Shown here: one piece after another, positions 31,438 through 40,204 of the stretch
How the letters are laid out: every line of letters starts with the position of its first letter
How positions within the stretch are numbered: position 1 is the stretch's first letter
From: Planctomycetaceae bacterium
Lineage (GTDB): Bacteria > Planctomycetota > Planctomycetia > Planctomycetales > Planctomycetaceae
Length of the DNA stretch: 44,896 nt
Direction: 5' to 3'
NCBI GenBank assembly: GCA_021732995.1
Contig: JAKFWA010000064.1
Location: forward strand, 1-44,896
The notes under the pieces: model-generated
The model's database searches: none
What the model was told of the DNA's origin: nothing
The model's input: the letters and a program-made list of their open reading frames with translations, nothing else
Position numbers and translations under genes: made by a program

Positions 31438-33570
31438 ATGTTCAAAATGCGATCGGGCAAGCGCTCGCCGCTGGTTATCTTTCCGCCCATGGCCCCTGAA
31501 TCCACTACCGCTCCCGCCGCGCCGCAGGCGGTGCAAGATACCTGGCGCGAGATCGATGACGTCGTGCAGGAGATTGCCCGGCTGTCCCGGTCTGCCGTGC
31601 CCAGCGAGCGTTTCTTTGCAGCCGTGCTGGACGGCTCTGTGCGGACTCTGGCGGCAGTCAGCGGCGCGGTCTGGTTGCTGAAGGATTCCGGCTTTGAACT
31701 GGAACAGCAGATCAATCTTGGCCAAACCGGATTGGTGACCAGTCCCGATACGGCCAGCTCCCAGGAACTTGTGGAGCGTCAGCAACGACATCAGCAATTG
31801 CTGACACAATTGTCTCAGCAAACTGATCCGCAATCGATTGCGCCGCGGTCTGGCACTGGCTCGTACATCAATCCAACGGACTGGCTGCTGCTGGTCAGTC
31901 CGATTGTGGTGAATGGGCAGACGCACGGACTCATTGAAGTCTTCCAGCGGCCCGTGGCGTCGCCCGCCGCCGTGCAGGGTTACACGCGATTTCTGACGGC
32001 CATTGCAGAGTTCGCTGCCGACTTCCTGCGCAACTACCGGCTGCGGGACCTGCAGGATCGAGCGTCGTTGTGGAGTCAGTTCGAACGCTTTACCGAGCGT
32101 GTGCATGAGGGGCTCGACCTGACTCGTATTGCCGCCGTCATTGCGAACGACGGACGCCCGCTGGTGGACTGCGATCGCATTTCGGTCGCCGTGATGCGTG
32201 GTTCAAAGCCGAGGCTGATCGCCGTCAGCGGAGTTGATCGCATCGATCGCCGCTCGAACGCGGTGCGTTACTGCGAAGACCTGCTGCGGCGAGTACTCAA
32301 GACGCGCCGGCCGTTCTGGTTCGATGATACTCAAGCCGCGACAGGTCAGGCTCCCGATTTGCCCAAGCAGATTGAAGAGTCGTTGCATCAGCATCTCAAC
32401 GAGTCACACGCGCGACTGCTGGCGATCATCCCGCTGCGGCAGCCGACTAATCCGCAGCAGAAGTCGGATCAACAGAACGTCGTTACTGGTGCGGTGCTGA
32501 TCGAACGGTTCTCGGCGACGAGTGACCTCGGTCAACTCCGGCATCGAACTGAAGTGCTTGCGCGACAGAGCGAGCTCGCAGTGGCGAATGCTCTCGATTA
32601 CGCCAACTTGCCGTTCCGGTCGGTGTGGCGCTGGATCGGGCGGATGGGCTGGTACCTGCGTCTCAGACAACTGCCGCGCACGTTGTTCGTTGTCGGCTTA
32701 CTCGCCGCAGCCGTGACATCGCTGATTGTGGTACCGGCGGACTTTACCATCACGGGTCGTGGCGAGCTGCAACCGGCCGTGCGACGAGGTCTCTTCGCCG
32801 GTTCGGACGGCATCGTCGCGAAGCTGTCGGACAAGCTGGCGACGAATCAGCCTCCGGATGTGAATCGGGATGAGGTGCTGGTTGAGCTGACAAATTCGAC
32901 ACTCGACTTTGAACTGACGCGCGTCACGGGTGAGCTGCAGACCGGTCGCAAGCGGCTCAGTTCGACGCAGGCCGAACGCTTGTCGATGGACCGCAACGAT
33001 CCGCGCGGCCGCTCGAAACTGGAACAACTTGCGGCGGACGAGAAGGAATTGGAAGAGACGCTTAAGAGCCTGTCTGCTCAACTGGATGTCCTGAAGCGGC
33101 AACAGATGGAGCTGCAACTACGCAGTCCGATCAACGGGCAAGTGCTGACGTGGGACGCGACGCAGTTATTGCAGAACCGCCCTGTGCGGCAGGGTGACCG
33201 GCTGCTGGAAGTGGCTGACACCAAGGGCGAATGGATTCTGGAAGTGCGCGTGGCGGATCAGAACATCGGCCATGTGCGGGACGCTCAGCGGGAACTTAGC
33301 CGCGAACTGAACGTCTCATTCGTCGTCGCGACGGATCCCAATGTGGTTTACCAAGGCCGCCTGAAATCAGTCGCGGCGGATACGCGCAGCGATTCGGAAC
33401 TCGGCCCCAGTGTGCTCGTGACAGTGGCGCTGCCGCGTAATGAAATTGCCGCAGAGCACCTGCGACCCGGAGCTACCGTCATTCCGCACATCCACTGCGG
33501 GCGTCGGCCAGTGGGCTATGTGTGGTTCCATGAATTCATTCACACCATCAAAACCAAGCTGTTCTTCTGA
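31438..33570 (+). CDS. GAF-like / transmembrane / HlyD-type membrane-fusion adaptor fusion protein
   Basis: A 710-residue protein. Residues about 35-195 and 215-395 look like two GAF-type sensor domains (DRISVAVMRGSKPRLIAVSG and VTGAVLIERFSA in the second) and lie in the cytoplasm. One membrane segment follows (about 416-435, LFVVGLLAAAVTSLIVVPAD). The rest is periplasmic and HlyD-like: TITGRGELQPAVRRGLFAGS starts a lipoyl-type half, a coiled coil runs about 490-565 (LEQLAADEKELEETLKSLSA), and LRSPINGQVLTWD with RQGDRLLEVADTKGEW forms the second half. It begins 100 bp after cheR; no clear ribosome site precedes the ATG, so a start a few codons on is possible. It is followed after 9 bp by a second adaptor gene. 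No transporter, protease or outer-membrane channel gene accompanies them. Confidence 0.85.
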   Translation: MFKMRSGKRSPLVIFPPMAPESTTAPAAPQAVQDTWREIDDVVQEIARLSRSAVPSERFFAAVLDGSVRTLAAVSGAVWLLKDSGFELEQQINLGQTGLVTSPDTASSQELVERQQRHQQLLTQLSQQTDPQSIAPRSGTGSYINPTDWLLLVSPIVVNGQTHGLIEVFQRPVASPAAVQGYTRFLTAIAEFAADFLRNYRLRDLQDRASLWSQFERFTERVHEGLDLTRIAAVIANDGRPLVDCDRISVAVMRGSKPRLIAVSGVDRIDRRSNAVRYCEDLLRRVLKTRRPFWFDDTQAATGQAPDLPKQIEESLHQHLNESHARLLAIIPLRQPTNPQQKSDQQNVVTGAVLIERFSATSDLGQLRHRTEVLARQSELAVANALDYANLPFRSVWRWIGRMGWYLRLRQLPRTLFVVGLLAAAVTSLIVVPADFTITGRGELQPAVRRGLFAGSDGIVAKLSDKLATNQPPDVNRDEVLVELTNSTLDFELTRVTGELQTGRKRLSSTQAERLSMDRNDPRGRSKLEQLAADEKELEETLKSLSAQLDVLKRQQMELQLRSPINGQVLTWDATQLLQNRPVRQGDRLLEVADTKGEWILEVRVADQNIGHVRDAQRELSRELNVSFVVATDPNVVYQGRLKSVAADTRSDSELGPSVLVTVALPRNEIAAEHLRPGATVIPHIHCGRRPVGYVWFHEFIHTIKTKLFF

Positions 33571-33579
33571 GGTTTGATT

Positions 33580-34470
33580 ATGCCTCGTCTCTCACTCGCA
33601 CTGTGCGTTCTTGCGGTCGCTGCTGCGGCTCAGTCCGCTGATTCGCCTTCCCCCATTCGCGTGGAGAGTGCCCGCATCACCATTGCGCATCAGGTCGATG
33701 TGCCCGCGCTGGAGACGGGCATCATCGGCAGCCTGAGCGTGAAGGAAGGCGACGTGATCGAAGAAGGTCAGTTGCTGGGCGTGCTGGATGATGTGGATGC
33801 CAAGCTCGCGCTGACCCGTGCGGAAGTCGAAGCGGCTATCGCCGAAGAGACCGCCAAGAGCGACGTCTCCATCCGCGCTGCTCAGAACGGCAATGAGACC
33901 GCCAAGGCCGAACTGGCGCGCGCGCTGGAAGCGATTGAGAAGTTCAAGAAGGCGATCTCACAAACAGAGATTGATCGACTGAAGCTGGCAGTCGACCAGA
34001 CCACTCTGGCCATCGAGCAGGCGCGAGTCACTCAGCGCACTGCCGAACTGCAGGCGACGTTGAAGAACCGGGATATCGCCATCGCCAAACGCAAGGTCGA
34101 ACGCCATCAGGTTCGCTCGCGAGTCACCGGCCGCGTGCTGGAGATCAACAAGCAGGCCGGCGAATGGGTTGAACCCGGCAAGCCTGTCATCAGGATTGCT
34201 CGCCTGGATCGCCTGCGCTGCACCGGCTTCGTCAGTGCGGCCGCTCTGGCGTCCGACCCCACCGGTCAGAGCGTGACGATCAAGGTTGCGATCAACGAGA
34301 CCAAGACCGTCACGTTGCAGGGCAAGGTGGTATTCGTGGCGTCCGATGTGAGCGTCAAGAACGACATTGAAGTCTGGGCTGAATTCGACAACCGCGATCG
34401 CGTCATCCGCCCCGGCATGAACGCCGAAATGACCATTCATCCCGTCGAGAAACTCGCTACGACGAAGTAG
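33580..34470 (+). CDS. HlyD/RND-type periplasmic adaptor protein
   Basis: A 296-residue secreted or membrane-attached adaptor. MPRLSLALCVLAVAAAAQSA is a signal peptide. VDVPALETGIIGSLSVKEGD and EEGQLLGVLDDVDAKLAL form the first lipoyl half; residues about 70-165 are an Ala/Glu/Lys-rich coiled coil; RHQVRSRVTGRVLEINKQAG and VEPGKPVIRIARLDRL form the second half; a beta-barrel region follows to VIRPGMNAEMTIHP. GAGG seven bases before ATG 33580 sets the start. These proteins bridge inner-membrane pumps to outer-membrane channels; no pump is encoded here. The 9-bp distance to the GAF-HlyD gene shows that the two are made together and may form a mixed assembly. Confidence 0.88.
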   Translation: MPRLSLALCVLAVAAAAQSADSPSPIRVESARITIAHQVDVPALETGIIGSLSVKEGDVIEEGQLLGVLDDVDAKLALTRAEVEAAIAEETAKSDVSIRAAQNGNETAKAELARALEAIEKFKKAISQTEIDRLKLAVDQTTLAIEQARVTQRTAELQATLKNRDIAIAKRKVERHQVRSRVTGRVLEINKQAGEWVEPGKPVIRIARLDRLRCTGFVSAAALASDPTGQSVTIKVAINETKTVTLQGKVVFVASDVSVKNDIEVWAEFDNRDRVIRPGMNAEMTIHPVEKLATTK

Positions 34471-34490
34471 AGATGTTCATGTGACGGGAG

Positions 34491-34506
34491 CGCTAGCAGA
34501 CTAGCG
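34491..34506. terminator. Small hairpin between convergent adaptor and helicase genes
   Basis: CGCTAG, loop CAGA, CTAGCG. It lies in the 48-bp gap between two convergent stop codons. There is no T-run on either side, so a terminator role is only a guess from position. Confidence 0.25.
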
Positions 34507-34518
34507 ATGACTCGAGCC

Positions 34519-35865
34519 TTAACGTCCTTTATCGCGATCCCGGCCGGTGGATGAACCGCCTTTTCGGGGGCTTGGCTGGCCAGGTTTGTTGGCGCTTCGC
34601 TGCTGAGATCTATGAGCACCGGGACGGTTGCCGAACTCGGCACGCTCAGCATCCCGGCGTTGGAAGTCGCGCCGTTGAGTCATCGGCGCCCGATCGCGCA
34701 CTGGCGGATCGTCGGGACTGAACTCGATCGCATACGGATGCGTGTCATCAATCGGGAGATTGTGACCGAGTTCGCGTTCGATGTTCAGCAGCAGATTCTG
34801 ATCACGCTTGCCGCAGAACGAATACGCAATGCCCGCTGCTCCAGCCCGACCCGTGCGACCGATGCGGTGCACGTAGACTTGCGGATCCTGCGGGAGTTCA
34901 TAGTTGATGACGTGCGTGATGCCGGGAATGTCGAGACCCCGCGCGGCAACATCAGTCGCGATGAGCACTCGTAACTTGCCGCTGCGAAAGTCTTCCATGA
35001 TGTGCTGTCGCGTGGCTTGAGCCTTATCGGAATGGATGGCTGCCACGCGGTGTCCGCCGAAACGCAGTTCGTCGGCGAGTTCTTGAGTGTCCTCACGCGT
35101 GCGCATGAAGACCAGCACCTGCCCGACACCTTCACTCTTCAAGATGCGAACCAGCAAAGCACGCTTGTTGCGTTTCTCAACCAGCATGACCCGCTGATCG
35201 ATCGCTTCGACAGTCTTCACTTCGGGAGCGACGGCGACTCGCGCGGGATCCTTCAGCAGCGCGTTGGCGATCTCTTCGGCCGCTGGTGACATCGTGGCCG
35301 AGAAGAACACCGACTGCCGCTTTTCGGGCAGCGCGGCGATGATCTGCTTCAGGAACGGCATGAAGCCGAGGTCCAGCATGCGGTCGACTTCATCCAGCAC
35401 GAAGACTTCCAGTCGATCCAGACGCACCTCATCCTGACTCATCAGGTCCAGCAAACGACCGGGGCACGCGATGAGAATATGCACGCCGCGTTCCAGCACT
35501 TTCGTCTGCGGTGTTTGCGAGACTCCACCGAACACGCAGGCGATTCGCAGCTTCAGATTGCGACCGTACGCGGCGACTCGCTTGGCGATCTGCAGGGCCA
35601 GCTCTCGAGTAGGCGACAGGATCAGTACGCGCGGGGAATGTGGCAGTGACTTGCGAGTCTTCTCGCCGAGCATGTTGAGGATCGGCAGCGCGAACGCGGC
35701 GGTCTTGCCCGTGCCGGTCTGCGCGGTGCCGAGTAGATCACGGCCCGCGAGCAACAACGGAATAGCCTCAGCCTGAACCGGAGTCGGCGTGACGTGGTTC
35801 TCAGCCACCAGCGCCTGCTGCAGGGCATCGATCAGCGGAAGTTCTGCGAAAGTGGAAACGGTCAT
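34519..35865 (-). CDS. DEAD-box ATP-dependent RNA helicase, RhlE-like
   Basis: A 448-residue cytoplasmic RNA helicase with all core motifs: Q motif near TPTPVQAEAIP, motif I AQTGTGKTAAFALP, motif Ia PTRELALQ, motif II VLDEVDRMLDLGF (DEVD in place of DEAD), motif III SAT, motif IV VLVFMRTR, motif V ATDVAARGLDIPGI, and motif VI HRIGRTGRAG. The C-terminal 75 residues are Arg/Gly/Ser/Pro-rich and disordered, as in RhlE-type proteins that bind structured RNA in ribosome assembly or decay. The ATG at 35865 has GGAG five bases upstream; a TTG directly before it is less likely. It stands alone, convergent with the adaptor genes and divergent from the dipeptidase gene. Confidence 0.95.
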   Translation of the reverse strand: MTVSTFAELPLIDALQQALVAENHVTPTPVQAEAIPLLLAGRDLLGTAQTGTGKTAAFALPILNMLGEKTRKSLPHSPRVLILSPTRELALQIAKRVAAYGRNLKLRIACVFGGVSQTPQTKVLERGVHILIACPGRLLDLMSQDEVRLDRLEVFVLDEVDRMLDLGFMPFLKQIIAALPEKRQSVFFSATMSPAAEEIANALLKDPARVAVAPEVKTVEAIDQRVMLVEKRNKRALLVRILKSEGVGQVLVFMRTREDTQELADELRFGGHRVAAIHSDKAQATRQHIMEDFRSGKLRVLIATDVAARGLDIPGITHVINYELPQDPQVYVHRIGRTGRAGAAGIAYSFCGKRDQNLLLNIERELGHNLPIDDTHPYAIEFSPDDPPVRDRAPMTQRRDFQRRDAERAEFGNRPGAHRSQQRSANKPGQPSPRKGGSSTGRDRDKGR

Positions 35866-36116
35866 CAATGCTCCGGGCGTGCCCCGTGAATGAGTGAGTG
35901 GATGCGGATTACTACAGATTCGATGTTTGGCGGACGGATTTGTGTTTCGGCACCTGCGTTACACTCCGATGCGGCCTGCTTGGCTTGTATGTTGGCGAAG
36001 AGACGATCAGAACGCGACACCGCCGCTGGCGCGTGACGTGCTTTGCGGGAAATCAACACGGTCCTGGAATCAGTTGGTCAGGTAGCCAGACGATTCACAA
36101 TCGAGGAACGCAGCCG

Positions 36117-37334
36117 ATGAAAAATGCCTGGCGGATGATCGGGATGATTGCGTGTTCGGCAGTGGTTGCGGCGCGGGCGGCGGACGATCGGCCTCCAGTC
36201 GTCGTTTCCGATAAAGCCTTGCAAGTGCATCGCGCCAGCTTTGTGTTCGATGGACACAACGACCTGCCTTGGGAGTTGCGAGAGAAAGCCGGTGGCAGGC
36301 TGGATTCGGTCGACCTGCTGAAAGGCCTGCCGAAGCTGCACACCGACATTCCGCGACTGCGAGCCGGGAATGTCGGGGCTCAATTCTGGGCCGCCTATGT
36401 GCCCGCTTCCACAATGCGCGACCGCAAGGCTCTGGCGATGACGCTGGAGCAGATTGAGATCATCAAGGCGATCGTGAAGTGTTACCCTGACACTTTCGAG
36501 TTCGCTCTCACCGCTGGTGACGTCGAACGCATTCAGAGGTCGGGCAAGATCGCATCCTTGATTGGCGTTGAAGGTGGGCATGCGATTGAAGACTCAATCG
36601 ACAACTTGCGGCGTCTGCATCAGCTTGGTGCGAAGTACATGACGCTGACGCATTCGGACACTCTCGCCTGGGCCGACGCCGCGACAGACGAGCCGCAACA
36701 CGAAGGTCTGACTCAGTTCGGCGAAGAAGTGGTGCGCGAGATGAACCGGCTGGGAATGCTGGTGGATCTGTCGCACGTTTCACCGGACACCATGCGCGAC
36801 GCTCTCCGCATCAGCAGTGCTCCGATCGTGTTTTCACATTCATCTGCTCGCGCGGTGGCCGACCACCCTCGCAATGTTCCTGACGATGTCTTGAAACTCA
36901 CGGCGAAGAACGGCGGTGTGGTGATGGTCAACTTCTTCCCGGCGTTTGTGCATGCGGCATCGGCTGCTCGTCGAGCCAACTGGAGCACGGTGCAACGCGA
37001 GCTGAAAGCCAAGTTCCCCAACGACGCCGACTACAGGAAAGCCAAACAGCAATGGGAAGCTGAACGTCCGATCGAGCGAGGTTCGGTGCACGACGTCGTG
37101 GATCACATCGACCACATCGTGAAAGTTGCTGGCATTGAGCACGTCGGACTCGGTTCCGACTTTGACGGCATTCCGATGGTCCCCAGGCAACTCGAGGATG
37201 TTTCGACCTACCCCGTCATCACTCAAGAGTTGCTGAATCGCGGCTATTCTGTCGAGAACATCCACCGCATCATGAGCGGGAATATCCTGCGAGTGATGCG
37301 CGGCGCCGAAGCGGCGGCTCAGAAGACCCGATAG
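36117..37334 (+). CDS. Exported membrane-type dipeptidase (peptidase family M19)
   Basis: A 405-residue zinc dipeptidase of the renal/membrane dipeptidase family, which cleaves dipeptides including some with a C-terminal D-residue. The N-terminus MIGMIACSAVVAARA is a signal sequence. Metal-site residues are visible: His47 and Asp49 in FDGHNDLPW, Glu in GVEGGHAIED, His in VDLSHVSPDTM and His in FSHSSARAVADHPRN, with GLGSDFDGIP and GNILRVMR near the end. GAGGAA nine bases before ATG 36117 sets the start; a longer open frame from 35898 is upstream noise. It likely acts in the periplasm on peptide scavenging. It is convergent with the sulfatase gene, 21 bp away. Confidence 0.93.
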   Translation: MKNAWRMIGMIACSAVVAARAADDRPPVVVSDKALQVHRASFVFDGHNDLPWELREKAGGRLDSVDLLKGLPKLHTDIPRLRAGNVGAQFWAAYVPASTMRDRKALAMTLEQIEIIKAIVKCYPDTFEFALTAGDVERIQRSGKIASLIGVEGGHAIEDSIDNLRRLHQLGAKYMTLTHSDTLAWADAATDEPQHEGLTQFGEEVVREMNRLGMLVDLSHVSPDTMRDALRISSAPIVFSHSSARAVADHPRNVPDDVLKLTAKNGGVVMVNFFPAFVHAASAARRANWSTVQRELKAKFPNDADYRKAKQQWEAERPIERGSVHDVVDHIDHIVKVAGIEHVGLGSDFDGIPMVPRQLEDVSTYPVITQELLNRGYSVENIHRIMSGNILRVMRGAEAAAQKTR

Positions 37335-37355
37335 TGCACGTTGCACTGCTGTTGG

Positions 37356-38975
37356 TTACTGGGGCTTAACATCATGGCCCCACTCCGTGTGGTCAGGTCC
37401 GGGCCATTCATCAACATGAGTGCGGCGCGCCCAGTCGTTCCAGGCGGATTCCAACTTCGTGGCGACTTCAGGTTGCTTGGCAATCAAATCGTGCTGCTCG
37501 GTGCGGTCGGCTTCCATATCGAAGAGCTGCCACGAAGTCTTGTGTCGCATCACGAGTTTCCATTTACCGTCGCGTACGGCTTTGTTGCCTTCATGTTCCC
37601 AGAAGAGCGGCTGAGTGCGTGCTAGTGGCTTACCTTCAAAGGCCGGTCTCAAGCTGGCGCCTTCCATCGGCTCGATGGCGTTGTCGTTGAACTTGACCGG
37701 ATACTTGGCGCCGCTCAGATCGACGGCGGTCGCCATGATGTCGATGAGGTGCGCTGGTTGTTTCTCCCAGCCGCCTTGTTGCGCCTTCGCTATTCCCTGC
37801 GGCCAGTGAGCGATACACGCCGTGCTGATTCCGCCCTCGTGAGTGAAGTGCTTGTACCGACGGAACGGCGTGTTCGTCAGCGTGGCCCAGTTCATACCCA
37901 GCTTCACGTGGGACTCGGGTCCCCCGATCGGCCCCTTGCCGGTGGTTTCGCCCGGCGGGCCGCCTTCCGCGTTTCCGCCGTTGTCGCTGAGGAACACAAT
38001 CAGGGTGTTATCCAGCACGCCGCGCCGCTGCAGGCCATCGACCAGAGTGCCCATCGCAAAGTCGATGCGATCGATCATCGCCGCATACACGGCCATCATT
38101 TCATCGAAGCGTTCTTTGCGATCCTGAGCCCGTGTGTCCCAAGCGGGCACATCTGATGGTCGCGGAGCCAACGGCCACTTGGGATCAATCAGGCCAATCT
38201 GAATCTGTTTCGCGTAACGCTCTTTCTGGAGTTCATCCCAGCCGCGCATGTATTTGCCGCGATACTTGTCGATGATCTCGCGCGGCGCCCGCAGCGGGAA
38301 ATGCACTGCTCCTTGACCGACATACAGAAAGAACGGCTTCTCTTCGGCAATCGCTTCATCGACGAACTTCAATCCCCATTCGGTGAAGAGATCAGTCGAG
38401 TACCAATCCTTGCCGAACATCGGCGAATCCTTCGGAATTTCTTTGCCGTCCAGATAGAGGTTTTGTGTGCCCGGTCCACCTGACTCCTTGGGGAAGTAAA
38501 CCTCGCCATAGCGCGAGTTGAGCGATCGCTTGAAGCCGCGTTCCCACGGCGGTGTGCCGTTCTGCTGGCCGAGGTGCCACTTTCCCGTCATCGCCGTGAA
38601 GTAACCGGCCTCGCGCAGCACTTCGGCGATCGTCACTGAGCGCGGCAGCAACTTGCCGTGCAGACCCTCTGACTTTGGCCGCACCATGTTGTCGAGCCAG
38701 CCCATGCCGGCCTGATGCGGATAGAGCCCCGTCATCAGCGATGCACGCGTCGGGCTGCAACGAGCCGCGTTATAGAATTGGGTAAACCTCACGCCTTGAG
38801 CGGCCAGTCGGTCGAGGTTGGGCGTCGGCACCTCGCTGCCATAGCAGCCGATGTCCGAGAACCCCATATCATCGACCAGCACAACAACGATATTTGGCCG
38901 TCCAGCCGCTATCGCTGCAGGTCCTGCCAGACACCCGATGAGCAATACACACAGCAGCGTGATTCCGGTTCGCAT
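37356..38975 (-). CDS. Exported sulfatase of the Cys-type (arylsulfatase family)
   Basis: A 539-residue formylglycine-dependent sulfatase. MRTGITLLCVLLIGCLAGPA is a signal peptide. VDDMGFSDIGCYG (35-47) holds the Ca-binding aspartates; CSPTRASLMTG (from Cys73) is the maturation motif in which Cys73 becomes formylglycine; TGKWHLGQ carries the conserved Lys and His, and LSDNGGNAEGG holds the late metal ligands. Size and the tail (WPGPDHTEWGHDVKP) fit the periplasmic arylsulfatase group that is greatly expanded in marine and freshwater planctomycetes for sulfated polysaccharide use. It needs a formylglycine-generating enzyme, not encoded here. No other sugar-degrading gene adjoins it. Confidence 0.95.
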   Translation of the reverse strand: MRTGITLLCVLLIGCLAGPAAIAAGRPNIVVVLVDDMGFSDIGCYGSEVPTPNLDRLAAQGVRFTQFYNAARCSPTRASLMTGLYPHQAGMGWLDNMVRPKSEGLHGKLLPRSVTIAEVLREAGYFTAMTGKWHLGQQNGTPPWERGFKRSLNSRYGEVYFPKESGGPGTQNLYLDGKEIPKDSPMFGKDWYSTDLFTEWGLKFVDEAIAEEKPFFLYVGQGAVHFPLRAPREIIDKYRGKYMRGWDELQKERYAKQIQIGLIDPKWPLAPRPSDVPAWDTRAQDRKERFDEMMAVYAAMIDRIDFAMGTLVDGLQRRGVLDNTLIVFLSDNGGNAEGGPPGETTGKGPIGGPESHVKLGMNWATLTNTPFRRYKHFTHEGGISTACIAHWPQGIAKAQQGGWEKQPAHLIDIMATAVDLSGAKYPVKFNDNAIEPMEGASLRPAFEGKPLARTQPLFWEHEGNKAVRDGKWKLVMRHKTSWQLFDMEADRTEQHDLIAKQPEVATKLESAWNDWARRTHVDEWPGPDHTEWGHDVKPQ

Positions 38976-39087
38976 GATTCGACCGCGTGGCAGTGAGAAG
39001 AATGAGTCCAGTTCTTTAGCGATTCAATCAAGTTACTGCGTGCGGCACGGCATCGCGACTCATGCTCAACCGTCGGTCGACTTCGCC

Positions 39088-39477
39088 TCAGGCTTTGGCA
39101 ATGTCCGTGGGATCGCCGAGCGTCTGATTGAGTTTGACCGCCTCACGCGTCAGCCGACGGATGATCGTGGGCTTGATGGTCATTCCCTCGCGGAGTTCCA
39201 GAGTCGCCATTTCGTATTTGCCGCCGCGTTTCAGACGCGGTTCGATTTCAAGCAACCGTTGTCCGCGCCAGAAGCCGAATAATACTCGCTCTTCTTCAGC
39301 TCGAATCAGCAGCACCGGCCCGTTCGACAAGTAAACCAAGTGGCCCCACTTCACGACTTCTTCAAGCGTTGCCGCCGCTCGAACTCCTGATCGCAAGGAT
39401 TCAACAAGCTCGCGACGCCAGTCATCCAAAGCCTCGACATACGCGTCGGGATTCGCTGCTGCCGGAAGTTTTTTCAT
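39088..39477 (-). CDS. DUF1801-like small cytoplasmic protein
   Basis: A 129-residue protein resembling the DUF1801 (YdhG/YjbR-like) group: NPDAYVEALDDWRRELVESL at the start, EVVKWGHLVYLSNGPVLLI in the core with the family's xWGxPxY-like position (here WGHLVY), then FGFWRGQRLLEIEP and LTREAVKLNQ. The role of this family is unknown. ATG 39477 is taken because MKKLPAAANPDAY resembles family N-termini; an ATG at 39495 and a GTG at 39546 are possible, and none has a clear ribosome site. It follows a small membrane-protein gene on the same strand. Confidence 0.7.
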   Translation of the reverse strand: MKKLPAAANPDAYVEALDDWRRELVESLRSGVRAAATLEEVVKWGHLVYLSNGPVLLIRAEEERVLFGFWRGQRLLEIEPRLKRGGKYEMATLELREGMTIKPTIIRRLTREAVKLNQTLGDPTDIAKA

Positions 39478-39549
39478 TGGGATGGCTGCTCTCATCGCTT
39501 TCGCCGAATGGCCTGCTGCCGGTTCACAACCCTGGCAGTTAGCCACGGA

Positions 39550-39822
39550 CTATCCGACGCGGCCTACTCTGGTCTCATGAGGCACGGAGTTAGCGGTGGG
39601 CTCATTCTTGGGAAACGCGAACGCAACGACGGATCGAGCACCCCGTAGCAGCCACAAGCCTATCAGGAATGGTAGGAGGCCCATGAAGGCAAGCGTGGTA
39701 GTCGCGGGTGGTCCACCGAGCAGCAGGCTGAGCGTGCCGAAGGATACTGCCCAGCCCGAGCCCAGGCAGATGATCAAACCGATCGTTCGAACCACAACGG
39801 CAAAAGATTCTTCTGGCTTCAT
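39550..39822 (-). CDS. Small two-helix membrane protein, unknown
   Basis: A 90-residue protein with two hydrophobic segments, about 8-35 (VVVRTIGLIICLGSGWAVSF) and 40-62 (TTLAFMGLLPFLIGLWLL), and a polar C-terminal tail. ATG 39822 is preceded by GAGAG at about six bases; the frame is open further upstream to 40026, but that part overlaps the neighbouring gene. No family is recognised. It lies 22 bp after another small membrane-protein gene and could be co-transcribed with it. Confidence 0.5.
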   Translation of the reverse strand: MKPEESFAVVVRTIGLIICLGSGWAVSFGTLSLLLGGPPATTTLAFMGLLPFLIGLWLLRGARSVVAFAFPKNEPTANSVPHETRVGRVG

Positions 39823-39844
39823 AGGTACTCTCTCTGTTCTGCAC

Positions 39845-40204
39845 TTACGGCCCGTCGTAAATCTTAGCATCGGGTCGGTCCAGATTGTGCCTTGGAACAA
39901 TGTGGATGCGAGAACAGATAAAGTACAAAGGCCAATAACCACAAAACAGGAGGCGATCGTGGTCTGAGTCATCGGAGTACACAAAATACTGCAGATTGGC
40001 AGCAGGCTCACGCTTGCTGATCGCAACCGCGAATGAGGACACGTAGGCGATCAGCATCAGCAGAACTAAGCCCACGATCGTGCAACGCACGAATGCGTTG
40101 CTCTTCTGAACCTGATCAGGCTCATCCTTATCGTGTGGCCTCAAATCAGCTCCTTCCTCAGCGGGTTCACTGCTGTTCAAGGAGGGCGAGAATCCAATCC
40201 GCAT
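39845..40204 (-). CDS. Small single-span membrane protein, unknown
   Basis: A 119-residue protein: a charged N-terminal 38 residues, one membrane segment (about 42-62, TIVGLVLLMLIAYVSSFAVA) and a polar C-terminus with aromatic residues (GYWPLYFICSRIHIVPR). The ATG at 40204 lies inside the end of the ankyrin-repeat gene, a 38-bp same-strand overlap in another frame that could mean translational coupling. No convincing ribosome site and no known family. The composition looks like a real protein, but the start is uncertain. Confidence 0.5.
   Translation of the reverse strand: MRIGFSPSLNSSEPAEEGADLRPHDKDEPDQVQKSNAFVRCTIVGLVLLMLIAYVSSFAVAISKREPAANLQYFVYSDDSDHDRLLFCGYWPLYFICSRIHIVPRHNLDRPDAKIYDGP

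Noticed and set aside
31027-32106. A 359-codon minus-strand open frame across cheR and the GAF-HlyD gene
   Set aside because: It spans two real genes on the other strand and has no ribosome site or recognisable domain.
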